Positions 33,876 to 50,925 are shown, numbered from the stretch's first letter. The stretch: DNA of 64,000 nt from Elysia crispata (GCA_033675545.1 JAWDGP010000951.1:1-64000); one strand, 5' to 3'. The notes: generated from the letters alone by a model not told the origin. Numbers and translations are program-made.

Positions 33876-34659
33876 ATACTTTGTTAATAACATTTAATGT
33901 TAAACAAAGAGGATAGCGAAAAGGGAGAAAGAAATTAAGAGAGAGAGACAGAGAGACAAATTTAATTAGATAATGATTTACAAGCTAATAGAGACACATA
34001 AGCAGATAGAGAAATGAGAGATACATTATCAAAAAAGGTTAAAATGAAACAACAGGACACATAAAAATATAAACATACTTCCATACATACCAACATAAAC
34101 AATTATGCGCATGTTAAAAAAAAAAAAAAAAGAACAAAAAATAGAGAAATAGTCAAAAAGAGAGAGAAGGTTATTATGTTTCTGTTTGCATGTCCCTTTT
34201 TTCTTCTATCCTAAATCGCCCTTCTTTATACTTCTGATATAAGTTTGTCAACATCCATATTTGAAATTTGAAATTAGATCTTGGTCTTCACTTGTCTGTT
34301 GTGTGTTCCTTACAATCTTATCGCTGTCTCAACACTGACTGGTTCAAAACTCACTTCGCTCCGATCTGCAGGAATAGGTCGAGAGACGGAACAGGTTCAT
34401 CCCTCCTTCTCTCACTCCAATCGTCCTCGTATCTTTGTCATTCTGTCTATCACAGTGACAAATACGCAAAGCAACGACCTTCACCCGCGTCAAGTTTCGG
34501 TCATATTGGACCTTCAGATGTTTTCGCCGGCAGCATTCTCTTTGATATCGAAGCGAAATTTGATTCTCGGTTGTTGTTTTTTTAACATAATATGGAAGGT
34601 CATCGTCAACTGCTAAACCTTTTTTCAAATCGTATATGCACCACTTTAAAAATCGTTTG

Positions 34660-36189
<1,530 letters not shown>

Positions 36190-37385
36190 AGCTTGAGTCT
36201 CTCCCCCATTCCCACCTGTCTGCCCACATAGCTTGAGTCTCTTCCCAATTCCCACCTATCTATGTCTAGAGCTTGAGTCTCTCCTCAATTCCGACCTATC
36301 TGTCTACAGCGCTTGAGTCTCTCCCCAATTCCGACCTATCTGTCTACAGCGCTTGAGTCTCTCCCCAATTCCCACCTATCTATCTACAGAGCTTGAGTCT
36401 CTCCCCAATTCCCACCTATCTATCTACAGAGCTTGAGTCTCTCCCCAATTCCCACCTATCTATCTACAGAGTTTGAGTCTCTCCCCAATTCCCACTTATC
36501 TATCTACAGAGCTTGAGTCTCTCCCCAATTCCCACCTATCTATCTACAGAGCTTGAGTCTCTCCCCAATTCCCACCTATCTGTCTGCATAGCTTGAGTCT
36601 CTCACCAATTCCCACCTATCTATCTACAGAGCTTGAGTCTCTCCCCAATTCCCACCTATCTATCTACAGAGCTTGAGTCTCTCCCCAAATCCCACCTATC
36701 TATCTACATAGCTTGAGTCTCTCCCTAATTCCCACCTATCTATCTACAGAGCTTAAGTCTCTCCCCAATTTCTACCTATCTGTCTACAGAGCTTGTCTCT
36801 CCCCAAATCCCACCTATCTGTCTACATAGCTTGACTCTCCCTAATTCCCACCTATTTGTCTAAAGAGCTTGAGTCTCTCCCCAATTCCCACCTATCTGTC
36901 TACAGAGCTTGAGTCTCTCCCCAATTCCCACTTATCTATCTACAGAGCTTGAGTCTCTCCCCAATTCCCACTTATCTATCTACATAGCTTGAATCTCTCC
37001 TCAATTCCCACTTATCTATCTACAGAGCTTGAGTCTCTCCCCAATTCCCACTTATCTATCTACAGAGCTTGAGTCTCTCCCCAATTCCCACTTATCTATC
37101 TACAGAGCTTGAGTCTCTCCCCAATTCCCACTTATCTATCTACAGAGCTTGAGTCTCTCCCCAATTCCCACTTATCTATCTACAGAGCTTGAGTCTCTCC
37201 CCAATTCCCACTTATCTATCTACATAGCTTGAGTCTCTCCCCAATTCCCACTTATCTATCTACATAGCTTGAGTCTCTCCCCAATTCCCACTTATCTATC
37301 TACAGAGCTTGAGTCTCTCCCCAATTCCCACTTATCTATCTACAGAGATTGAGTCTCTCCACGATTCCCACCTAATTGTCTAAAT
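36190..37385. repeat. 40-bp minisatellite, about 30 copies
   Basis: The unit is GCTTGAGTCTCTCCCCAATT followed by CCCACCTATCTATCTACAGA. Copies stay in 40-bp register except for two short copies near 36795-36840. The right half is dominated by a sub-variant with CCCACTTATC, so that part expanded more recently. No open frame spans it. Confidence 0.97.
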
Positions 37386-38520
37386 ATCTTTAATCGTATC
37401 CTTTATGTTTTCCACAGCAGTTAACAGAGTATGAACTTAATGACATGTTGTTGACATAATATAACTATTATTACAGCTATGCTATTTCATAAGACTCTTT
37501 CCCCACAAAAAATCACTGAAGAAGTTTTTTTTCGTGTTGCAGCATTACTTGGCGTTCTTTTTTATTTTTATTTTTTCATAGCATATCAGTTGTATTTTGT
37601 GCTTCTGTTTGTTTTGCCAGCTGTTTTTAGTTGTGACTGTGTTAGGTTGTAGTTGAGTTTGCTCCATAATCAGTCCAAAAGATCTCTATCAGAATTTGTT
37701 CCTACGATATCTTTACATTATATTGCTTAAAGACACTAATTTTTTCCCACAAACTAGGTATTATAATTAGTTTTCAACCATCGATAAAAAAAAAAAAGTT
37801 TCTCTCAATAATATTCAAAGGAAACCTTTCCTTGGTGTAAAATTATTTTCGTCAATTATGCCTACCTTTGTTTACTATCTTACTCTCAAGTTCTGTGATC
37901 TTTAATATTTCAATCTCTTATTTGGACTGCTTTGAGAGGTATTTTCTCATTCGGAACATCATGTCTGTCTTTTGTGGTGGAGGGGGGAGTGGGTGGGATG
38001 GGAGTTAACGTAGATTTATATAACGGGAGAGGAGGAGGTGTTAGGAATATGGGAAGGGCTGAAAGCTACAATCTCAAAATCATCCTTTTTCAAAAGAAAA
38101 AGCGCATTTTTTTTTCCTCTTTACCTCTATAAATGATACCAGAGCCCTCATGGTCTCTTCTCTAATAACTTGTTGATTTTTTTAAAACAGAAATACCAAT
38201 ATCTTTCTTTAACAAATTAAACCTTTTTTCACCCAAATTTTTCTTGTATACACAATGGTACCGAGTCAGATGGTGCGAATCACCAGAATTTTTAGTGTCA
38301 CGGTAGTTTTTCTCACTAGTGCTTTTAAACAAATCATTTTCTGTGGAAAGAAGGTTTTATTTTGTTTTCCTACAAGAAGCTGCCTTATTAAAGGTGATAA
38401 TCTATTTTTTTTAATGTTATCAACCGAGGAACTAAATTGCAATCAAACTCTTCCTCCTTAGTAGTACGCTTGCTGTCTATCCCTCTCTCCTCTTTCTCAC
38501 TCTCTCTGTATCTATCTGCC
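37386..38520. other. No gene seen
   Basis: AT-rich noncoding DNA. The G-rich patch at 37975-38050 gives only a short low-complexity frame. Confidence 0.35.
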
Positions 38521-38660
<140 letters not shown>

Positions 38661-38729
38661 CTCACAGTGTGTCCGCCCCTTGTTCAGGTGTAAGATGCTC
38701 GTCCTCGAATCAACCTTTTGTTGAATATA

Positions 38730-38961
38730 TGTGTAGCGACGCCACAAAATCAGACATTTGGCTGCGGACAACTACTTGGGAAAATGCCATTTTCCTCAAG
38801 CAGGCTTGGAATCTTCGGTATTTGAAGTGCTTTGACTTCTGAAATAATGTAAAAGTTAAAAATTTGAGCAGTCAAAAAGAGAATATTTCTTTCTGAAGGA
38901 AAACTGCCTTTGCCTAAAACTTTTTCCGCCTCAAAACGTCTCATTTGTGGGTCGCTACACA
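38730..38961. mobile_element. MITE-like element, about 230 bp
   Basis: The left end TGTGTAGCGACGCCACAAAA and the right end, read on the other strand (GTGTAGCGACCCACAAATGA), are imperfect inverted repeats of about 36 bp. The interior has no coding capacity and no introns. No clear target duplication is visible, so the superfamily is open. Confidence 0.55.
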
Positions 38962-39450
38962 CATTATAATTCTTTCCCTTTGCGTTTCTTGTTTTGTACA
39001 TGAATGTCAGGGTTGGTTTTTTTTTGTTTTTTCATTTCTTTACTTTGTGGCTTTTATTTTTACAATTTATGGCCACAATTTGCTCTAGTTTTTCTAATTT
39101 GATGGATGACCCCTATGAAAATTTTGCCAATTTTAAACTTTTCACTAGGAATTAATTTTTCTTAGGTTAAATATTTTGCACAAATGAATAAAATAAAAAG
39201 GAGGAAAAATGTTTTTTTTTTTCCTTTGTAACCTCCAGTTTGTAGAACGTATAACAGTGTTTTTTGCGTACAGAGCCCTGTCGGATCTTCCCGTAACCTC
39301 AATTCTTTTGTTCAGTTTTTTATTGCTATATATATATTCTGTGGCCTTTATTTTAGAATTTGTTATAGTTTTCAAGTTTTAATGAATGACAAGTGATAAT
39401 TTACCAATGTTTATCTTGTTTCCCCGCACATTGTGCGATTTAAGCAGGAT

Positions 39451-39699
39451 GAAATGTTGAGGGCAGTCGTTAAAAGTTATGCGATACTGGCAATACAAGC
39501 TGTGGCAAACATCAACCTACTCGTAGAGTCAAAAGTTACCGCTAGAAGAGAAACAGACCAAACAGCAAAGCCCTTCGCAAAATTAATCAGATAACTTTTC
39601 ATAATCACTCTATTTAAGTATGTTACAAGATTCTTTATAAACACACAGAGTTTCTTTATCTGTCTTTTGTTCTTTTTCTCTTATCTTTTTTAATACATG

Positions 39700-39758
<59 letters not shown>

Positions 39759-39911
39759 GCAATGCCTAGGCAACAAAGGGCTGAGGTCCTGAGGGCAGTC
39801 CATAAAAGTTAAGGAAAATCTACTCTACAAGCAGTGGCAAACGCCGAGCTACTCCAAGGTGTGAAAGCCAATGCTAAAGAGAAGAAGCCCAAACAGCAAA
39901 TGCCTTTCTAA
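39451..39911 (+). repeat. Diverged direct repeat, two copies of about 145 bp
   Basis: Copies at 39451-39594 and about 39783-39911 share strings such as GAGGGCAGTC, AAAAGTTA and AGCAGTGGCAAAC/AGCTGTGGCAAAC. Translated in matching phase they give similar peptides (EMLRAVVKS and EVLRAVHKS, then QAVAN in both). Copy 1 is open for about 47 codons and copy 2 has one stop. This looks like a decayed coding repeat upstream of the LINE RT, but the family is not recognised. Confidence 0.5.
39705..39754. repeat. (TA)n microsatellite
   Basis: About 25 TA units between the two copies of the direct repeat. Confidence 0.95.
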
Positions 39912-40087
39912 AAGATAATACATGTAGATTCAATAAAAAGATGGAGTTAATTATGGCGAATGCAAATTTACCACATTTGTCTCGGCAACAGATTTCCCTA
40001 TGCAAAGTCTGCTCAACACATTATTGGTCCTGTGGCCACTTTAATAATTTAATTTGATAATCTATGAAACTTTTGCTATTTATGCAG

Positions 40088-41977
40088 GTATACAAGAAAT
40101 GGATGAACAAAGAAATTCTTGAACTAATGGAAGAAAGAAGGAAATCTAAATCAGATCAGGTAAAATACAAAATGCTGAACAAGGAGGTGAAAAAGAAATG
40201 CAATGAGGCAAAAGAAAAATGGATAAATGAACAATGTCAAGAAATAGAGCAAAATCAACATTTAGACAGTAAATATATGCATTCAAAGATAAAGGAAGTA
40301 AATGGAAAAAAGAGCTGCACCAGTACAAACTGCATTAAATCTAAAGACGGAACAGTGCTAATGGATAAAGAAGATGTTTTGAACAGATGGTCAGAATACA
40401 TAGGGGAGCTTTTCAAAGACAATAGAGGAGAGAGACCTGCAATAAAGAAAAACACAGATGGCCCACCAATTTTAAAAGCAGAAGTAGAGGCAGCCATTAG
40501 AAAAATGAAACGTGGGAAAGCTACAGGTCCCGATGGGATACCAATAGAAATAATTCTAGCTCTAGAAGAAATGGGTATAGGGATGACAACTAAACTTCTC
40601 AATGCAATTTATGATAGTGGAACAATCCCAGAAGACTTGGCAAAATCTGTATTTATAGCTTTGCCAAAAATTCCAGGTGCCACTGAGTGTGAGCTACATA
40701 GAACAATTAGTCTGATGAGCCACATTACCAAAGTTCTACTGAGAGTACTGATGCTTAGAATGCGCAAGAGCTTAAGACCAGAGATAGCTAAAACACAATT
40801 TGGTTTTGTCCCTGACAAAGGAACTAGGAATGCAATATTCACATTATCAATGTTAATGGAAAGATGTATTGAAGTTCAAAAGGATCTCTACATATGCTTT
40901 ATTGACTATTCTAAGGCTTTTGACAAGGTAAAGCATGAAAAGTTGTTTGAGATGCTGAATCAGCTAGATATTGACGGAAAAGACTTGAGGGTGCTTAGAA
41001 ATCTCTATTGGGATCAAACTGCTGCGGTAAGGGTAGATGGAGAACTCGGTGAGTACACAAATATTAAAAGGAGGGTGAGACAAGGTTGTGTGATGTCGCC
41101 AGACCTGTTCAACTTGTACAGTGAAACAATTTTAAGAAACTTGGATGAAAGTGAAGGACTCAAAGCGAATGGTGAAAATCTGAACAACCTAAAATATGCA
41201 GATGATACTTCTCTATTAGCAGGATCGGAAAAGGATTAACAAAGGCTTCTAAATATTGTTGTAGAAGAGAGTGAAAAGCTGGGATTGTCTCTAAATGTAA
41301 AAAAGACTGAATGTATGGTAGTAACTAAGAAGAAAAACAATCCAGAATGCAAGCTTTTTAGCAAGGGAGAACAAATCAGGCAAGTACAGAAATTCAAATA
41401 CCTAGGATATACATTGACATCTGACGGTAAATGCAGGACTGAAATTAAGAAGAGAACAGCCATTGCAAAGGCTTCTTTCCAAAAAATGAGCATCATTCTT
41501 AAAAATAGAAATATATCATTTTCAACCAAATTGAGGGTTTTGAAAACATATGTGTGGTCTATACTTTTATATGGATGCGAAACTTGGACAATAACTGCAG
41601 AAACCAAGAAAAATTTAGAGGCAGCGGAAATGTGGTTCTACAGGAGAATGTTAAGAATATCATGGAAAGAAAAGAGGACAAATGAATCGATATTAGAAGA
41701 AACGAACCAAGAGAGATCCCTCATAAACACAATAAGGAAAAGGCAACTGAAATTTTTAGGACACATATGTCGCCATAAGGGACTGGAATTTTTATCTCTT
41801 ACAGGCAAGATAGAAGGTACAAGAAGCAGAGGTAGACAAAGGATTACATTTCTTGATAGCTTGAGCTCTTTTGTGACAGGAAACAACAAAGACAACATAG
41901 CCTTACTGCGGATGACGGAAGATAGGGACAGGTGGAGAATCATGATCGCCGATGTCTGTTCCAGACAGGGCATTTGA
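40088..41977 (+). pseudogene. RTE/BovB-like LINE reverse transcriptase, one stop
   Basis: About 630 codons of a non-LTR reverse transcriptase in a single frame. The RT domain contains KATGPDGIPIE, ISLMSHITKVLLR, QFGFVPDKGTRNAIF, motif A CFIDYSKAFDKV (about 41 nt either side of 40905), RRVRQGCVMSPDLFNLY, and the active-site box YADD at 41195-41206. The C-terminal part includes LKTYVWSILLYGCETWTI and RKRQLKFLGHICRHK, as in RTE/BovB-type elements. The only break I see is TAA at 41237-41239, right after the YADD region and in the same frame on both sides. The endonuclease half is missing (5' truncation). The stop separates the catalytic core from the thumb and C-terminal part, so no active enzyme is made. 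The clade is assigned from memory of motifs. Confidence 0.85.
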
Positions 41978-42350
41978 GAGAGAGAGAGAGAGCAGGTACA
42001 CATTTCATCTGACCATCTTGAAATATTTAGTGAATTTTTTTGTGGGCTCATTTTTTGGTCGTATAATCCCTCTTTTCAGACCAGTTGGTCCTCAGTTACA
42101 TGCACTATTATTAACTGTCTATTTTGTGTTTAACCCATTGCAGTAGATTTCACGCGGTTTGTGATACGTATATGCATACATGTGAATTATTTTGAAAATG
42201 GATCCTCTATTGCATACATGTCTCAATATGATTATACATAGAGATCTGACCATGATTTAAAAAAAAAGTTTATTTCTGGCACTTCAATGTGCAAAAAATC
42301 TTTGAATTTTTTTTACCGTTTTGTACAGTGTCATTCAGCGAAATAAAGAG

Positions 42351-44111
<1,761 letters not shown>

Positions 44112-45800
44112 TATATTCCAACATACGGAATACGATGGTATATGCCTCTCTAACATGATTTGTTTTCTGATTTCATCGCCTTTCTTATATAATGTTATAT
44201 GGCGGTAGATCGAAAAAAATACACTTATTCAAGTGTGTTCAGGCGCCAGCAAGTGTTCGTTGTGGCAGAATGCGAGGTCCTTGTCAAAAAATTAACAGAG
44301 TCCGGGATTCCAAGTCTTGGATATAACTGTTTATGAATCGATAATTCGTTATTTAGCGAGAACTAGTAAAGAACTTTTTTTTTCATATACATTTTCTTTT
44401 TAGTTTTTTTTTTTTTTTCAAAGCTACATTTTGTTTATTTTTAATAATCATCATGAAGTGCCGTGTCGATTGCCGTTGATGACCAGGTTTTTGCCAATGT
44501 CTCTGTCCTGCAAATTTCACGTGTATGCAAAAAAAAAAAAATTAACAGGGTATCGATCCATGATATACATGTATAGGAATCGAATAATTAACTCTTTAAT
44601 TGACTTGCTTTCCCACCATCCATCCCTTTTGGCTGCGTCTGGCATAAGTAATACGATGATATAATCTCCGTCTAACATGATTTAATAACCGGTATGCGAT
44701 TTGTTTAAAAAATTAACAGAGTATCCAAGTCTGATATAACTGTTTATGAATCGAAAATTTTACTCCTAAATTGACTTTTTTTCCCATCATCCATCTCTTT
44801 AGGCTGCGTCTGGCATACGGAATACGATGGTATATGCCTCTCTAACATGATTTATTAACCGGTATGCAATTTGTTTAAAAAATTAACAGAGTATCCAAGT
44901 ATGATATAACTGTATATGAATCGAATAATTTACTCCTAAATTGACTTTCTTTCCCGCCATCCATCTCTTTAGGCTGCGTCTGGCATACGGAATACGATGG
45001 TATATCTCCGTCTAACATGATTTATTAACCGGTATGCGATTTGTTTAAAAAGTTAACAGAGTATCCAAGTATGATATAACTGTATATGAATCGAATAATT
45101 TACTCCTAAATTGACTTTCTTTCCCACCATCCATCTCTTTAGGTAGCGTTTGGCATACGGAATACGATGGTATATCTCTGTCTAACATGATTTATTAACC
45201 GGTATGCGATTTCGTGAAAAAAACATGAGAGTATCGAACCAGGATATAATTGTATATGAATCGAATAAAATACTCTTCAATTGACTTTCATTCCCACGAT
45301 CCATGCCATTTGGCTGCGTCTGGCATTCGTTATACGATGGTATATGCCTCTCTAACATCATTTGACGATTTGTTTTCTTATTTCATCACTTTTCTTATAT
45401 TATTTTATACGGCCGTAGATCTACGATGCACATTCCATATCGAACCATGACATAGTTGTACATGAATGTGATTAATTTTCTCTCAATTTGACTTTCTTTC
45501 CCACTATCCATCCGTTTAGGCTACGTCTGGCACACGTATGACAATTGTATCAGCCTCTCTAACATTATTTGTTTTCTTATTTCATGTTAAACGGCGGTAG
45601 ATCTATGATGCACATTCTATGCAAATGTCGCTATTCTTTCTTTTATTAACCGGTCCAAGATTTCTTATACAGATTAGAGAATATCGATCCATGATAATTA
45701 TAATTTGTATAGGATCCTAGGAATCGAACAATTTACTCCTCAGTTGACTTTCTTTCCCACCATCCATCCCTTTTGGTTGCGTTTTGCATACGTAATACGT
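44112..45800. repeat. 170-bp satellite-like tandem repeat
   Basis: The landmark GGCTGCGTCTGGCATACG recurs at about 44631, 44801, 44971, 45141 and 45311, a constant 170-bp spacing. More diverged or longer units flank them at about 44118 and 45518, and a final partial unit lies near 45775. Each unit carries TAACATGATTTATTAACCGG. It is AT-rich and has no open frame. The last unit runs directly into the trinucleotide array. Confidence 0.9.
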
Positions 45801-45802
45801 AA

Positions 45803-46750
<948 letters not shown>

Positions 46751-46819
46751 AACAACCACATACTTTTTAAGGTCAGCTTTGATTCGATTGGGTTATCATG
46801 GCTTTTCGGAATTAAACAT

Positions 46820-47680
46820 AAATTTTTTTTGGAAATATTGAGTTGCGAATGTGTTTTGGTTAATAATTTTTTTCTTGCAATGAAGTTAAATGTTTTAATC
46901 TCTTTTATCAGTATACAATTTTTTCAAATAAATTAAATAGTTTGCTCATTTGCTTTAGGCATTGGAAATATTTTTTAACAAAGAGATATTGTAAGAGCAT
47001 ATTACTAAGCTCGTGCTTCTAAGCAGTTTGGAATTTAGGAATGCTTTTGTTAGTTAAACAGATCTAGTTTCTACTGAGTGCGTTTTTAATTTCAAATTAA
47101 TTCATTGTGATCAGTCCGTCTAGCGAAGGACTGGACAAGAGTGTGGAAAAGCTTTTTGAATTAAAATTGCTCTATCATTGCGATCAACTCAAGTTCAAGT
47201 TGTATACTGGTGTATAGTGTGCATCAAAACATTATATTAAATAATTATTTGTGAATTTCTTTTTTTTTTATTGGTAAACATTGAGTTGGGAATGTATTTC
47301 GGTTATTACATTCGTTATTGCATTAAAGTTAAAGAATTATATGATTTTAGGCATTGTACTTTTTTATATAACAGTCAGATAAAAGCATAAGTTACAGTAG
47401 CTGATAAATAGTTGTAAGCATTTCGTAAATTTTAAATGCTGACTTTAGTTAATTTGTACTGAGTACCTTTATCTTAAAAAAATTTTGATTTTTTCATTAT
47501 GATCAATCAGTAAACAGTGGCTTCCGTCAAACCAAGGACTCAAGAATAAACTGCTAACTAATGATTCATAAAATCATTGCAACAAGATCAGTTTGAAATG
47601 GTAGAGTAAAGGCTAAATAAACATTGTAGTAAATCTCAATTCTTATCCAGTTCATTTCATTAATACAGTAGTTGTCATGA
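46820..47680. repeat. Diverged tandem duplication, about 435-bp period
   Basis: Segments from about 46820 and 47255 align in order: GAGTTG(C/G)GAATGT, TTTAGGCATTG, CTACTGAGT/GTACTGAGT and a TTCATTNTGATCA block. They are AT-rich and noncoding. Confidence 0.5.
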
Positions 47681-48568
47681 AGTGTGAACAAACTATTTGA
47701 ATTTTCTATTTTAGTATTGGAAGTTGACTGAAGGTCTCTGTAAATGTTTCATTTTGAGAAATTCAAATGTGTAATTTAACACATCGTAAACATTTAAAAA
47801 GTCAAGGAGTGGACAACAACAAATATTTCAAGGTTTTGGTTTTGAGTAAATTAAACACAGTTGATTGAAGAATAAACAGCAACGTAAATTATAACAATTT
47901 AATAGGAGCATATAGGATGCTATCAATATAACAGTATTTAATGTATGCAATCCGGTCTTTGAGAAAAGTGATACATAATGTGAACAAGCTTATTGATTAA
48001 TAAAATAATGTCATTAAAAATTCTATATAACCTGTAGTTAATAAAAACATGTTTTTACTCCATTTGAAAGAAATATTTATTCATACCTAAGAAATAAAAA
48101 TTATTTTTTTTAAAAAGCATCCTTCGCTTTGAAAAATTTTAAACAGCTGAGATCAATCTTTCATATATGTATCTTATTTGTTTCATCATAACATAATGAA
48201 TAACATCTATGCACATTGATATTATTTACAAAAAAATTTTAAAATATCTGTGGCCAGATTCCTTGAGCTTGGGCAGCTCACAGGAGCCACAAGTATTAAT
48301 TTTTTTTACTCCTTTCTAGACTCGCTCGTCCTCTTTCACCTTCTGCCTCTTTTTCGTCCTGGCTGAAGCCTCTTCCATTTCAGGATCAGGCAGGAGAGGT
48401 CGGGAACTGTGCGCAGTGGGGTGGCCAAACGCTAGGTCTTGCATAGAGGTGATAGTGTGGCCAGAGGCCGCACACCTAGCTATTGCAGACTGTATGGACG
48501 CCAGCACGTCCACCATCAACTGGGTTGAGATATAGCCCTCACCCGTGGGGACCCGCGTCTAGTGAGGT
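47681..48568 (-). other. Mostly no gene; short open frame at 48316-48519
   Basis: 47681-48300 is AT-rich and empty. At 48316-48519 the minus strand has a GC-richer open frame that includes SIQSAIARCAASGH and ends in a basic, charged tail (RTKKRQKVKEDERV). It lies just past the stop of the decayed gene to the right and may be a further part of it, but that cannot be decided. Confidence 0.3.
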
Positions 48569-48761
48569 CTAAGCTGGCGTCTGTCGCCTCTGTTTGGCAG
48601 TTCCACTCCTGTCATCTTTTACTGGGGATTCCAGCGCCTCCTCTGACGGCTGCTGGATGACAACTTCTGCAGGGAGTGGAAGATCCTTCCCGGACAGAAA
48701 AGGCTCTGGCAGGTTGGGTCTCAGAGCGTCCACCTCTATCCTGCCCACTCTCTTGTTGAAC
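48569..48761 (-). pseudogene. Terminal exon of the decayed gene
   Basis: After acceptor CTGTCCTCAG the frame reads FNKRVGRIEVDALRPNLPEP, then a Pro/Glu-rich tail and TAG at 48569-48571. Its first 34 nt are the part that is repeated in the 99-bp array. It differs from the repeat copies at GCTCTGAG in place of ACACTCAG, which marks it as the original 3' continuation. Confidence 0.55.
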
Positions 48762-50925
48762 CTGAGGACAGTTGTCATTGAGAGAAAAGCATTAAAGGTA
48801 GGATTAGTAATGTAACTGCTGAGTGTGTCCACCTCCATCCTGCCCACTCTCTTGTTGAACCTGAGGACAGTTGTCATTGAGAGAAAAGCATTAAAGGTAG
48901 GATTAGTAATGTAACTGCTGAGTGTGTCCACCTCCATCCTGCACACTCTCGTGTTGAACCTGAGGACAGTTGTCATTGAGAGAAAAGCATTAAAGGTAGG
49001 ATTAGTAATGTAACTGCTGAGTGTGTCCACCTCCATCCTGCCCACTCTCTTGTTGAACCTGAGGACAGTTGTCATTGAGAGAAAAGCATTAAAGGTAGGA
49101 TTAGTAATGTAACTGCTGAGTGTGTCCACCTCCATCCTGCACACTCTCGTGTTGAACCTGAGGACAGTTGTCATTGAGAGAAAAGCATTAAAGGTAGGAT
49201 TAGTAATGTAACTGCTGAGTGTGTCCACCTCCATCCTGCCCACTCTCTTGTTGAACCTGAGGACAGTTGTCATTGAGAAAAAGCATTAAAGGTAGGATTA
49301 GTAATGTAACTGCTGAGTGTGTCCACCTCCATCCTGCCCACTCTCTTGTTGAACCTGAGGACAGTTGTCATTGAGAGAAAAGCATTAAAGGTAGGATTAG
49401 TAATGTAACTGCTGAGTGTGTCCACCTCCATCCTGCCCACTCTCTTGTTGAACCTGAGGACAGTTGTCATTGAGAGAAAAGCATTAAAGGTAGGATTAGT
49501 AATGTAACTGCTGAGTGTGTCCACCTCCATCCTGCCCACTCTCTTGTTGAACCTGAGGACAGTTGTCATTGAGAGAAAAGCATTAAAGGTAGGATTAGTA
49601 ATGTAACTGCTGATTGTGTCCACCTCCATCCTGCACACTCTCTTGTTGAACCTGAGGACAGTTGTCATTGAGAGAAAAGCATTAAAGGTAGGATTAGTAA
49701 TGTAACTGCTGAGTGTGTCCACCTCCATCCTGCCCACTCTCGTGTTGAACCTGAGGACAGTTGTCATTGAGAGAAAAGCATTAAAGGTAGGATTAGTAAT
49801 GTAACTGCTAAGTGTGTCCACCTCTATCCTGCCCACTCTCTTGTTGAACCTGAGGACAGTTGTCATTGAGAGAAAAGCATTAAAGGTAGGATTAGTAATG
49901 TAACTGCTGAGTGTGTCCACCTCCATCCTGCACACTCTCTTGTTGAACCTGAGGACAGTTGTCATTGAGAGAAAAGCATTAAAGGTAGGATTAGTAATGT
50001 AACTGCTGAGTGTGTCCACCTCCATCCTGCACACTCTCGTGTTGAACCTGAGGACAGTAACAGTTGTCATTGAGAAAAAAGCATTAAAGGTAGGATTAGT
50101 AATGTAACTGCTGAGTGTGTCCACTAGTACCTCCATCCTGCACACTCTCTTGTTGAACCTGAGGACAGTAACAGTTGTCATTGAGAGAAAAGCATTAAAG
50201 GTAGGATTAGTAATGTAACTGCTGAGTGTGTCCACCTCCATCCTGCCCACTCTCTTGTTGAACCTGAGGACAGTAACAGTTGTCATTGAGAGAAAAGCAT
50301 TAAAGGTAGGATTAGTAATGTAACTGCTGAGTGTGTCCACCTCTATCCTGCCCACTCTCTTGTTGAACCTGAGGACAGTTGTCATTGAGAGAAAAGCATT
50401 AAAGGTAGGATTAGTAATGTAACTGCTGAGTGTGTCCACCTCCATCCTGCCCACTCTCTTGTTGAACCTGAGGACAGTTGTCATTGAGAGAAAAGCATTA
50501 AAGGTAGGATTAGCAATGTAACTGCTGAGTGTGTCCACCTCCATCCTGCCCACTCTCTTGTTGAACCTGAGGACAGTTGTCATTGAGAGAAAAGCAATAA
50601 AGGTAGGATTAGTAATGTAACTGCTGAGTGTGTCCACCTCCATCCTGCACACTCTCTTGTTGAACCTGAGGACAGTTGTCATTGAGAGAAAAGCATTAAA
50701 GGTAGGATTAGTAATGTAACTGCTGAGTGTGTCCACCTCCATCCTGCCCACTCTCTTGTTGAACCTGAGGACAGTTGTCATTGAGAGAAAAGCATTAAAG
50801 GTAGGATTAGTAATGTAACTGCTGAGTGTGTCCACCTCCATCCTGCACACTCTCTTGTTGAACCTGAGGACAGTTGTCATTGAGAGAAAAGCATTACAGA
50901 TAGTATTAGTAATGAAACTGCTCAC
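48762..50925. repeat. 99-bp minisatellite made of an intron-exon border
   Basis: About 22 copies at 99-bp spacing. In minus-strand sense each unit holds 65 nt of intron end, with TACTAAT (branch-point like), a pyrimidine stretch TGCTTTTCTCTC and CTGTCCTCAG. The first 34 nt of the following exon come next (GTTCAACAAGAGAGTGGGC and onward). Because 99 is a multiple of three and the unit has no stop in this frame, it reads as a 33-residue repeat. One copy at about 49276 lacks a base and breaks the frame. A few copies carry 6- or 9-bp insertions. G/C and K/T variants recur in a patchy order. Confidence 0.95.

Noticed and set aside
36190..37385. CRISPR-like regular array
   Set aside because: Head-to-tail 40-bp units without unique spacers, in eukaryotic DNA.
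49270..50925. A 551-residue repeat protein on the minus strand as a stand-alone gene
   Set aside because: The frame is explained by a 99-bp unit of intron end plus exon start. No start or upstream promoter belongs to it, and a one-base loss breaks it. It may be read only as an extension of the neighbouring exon.
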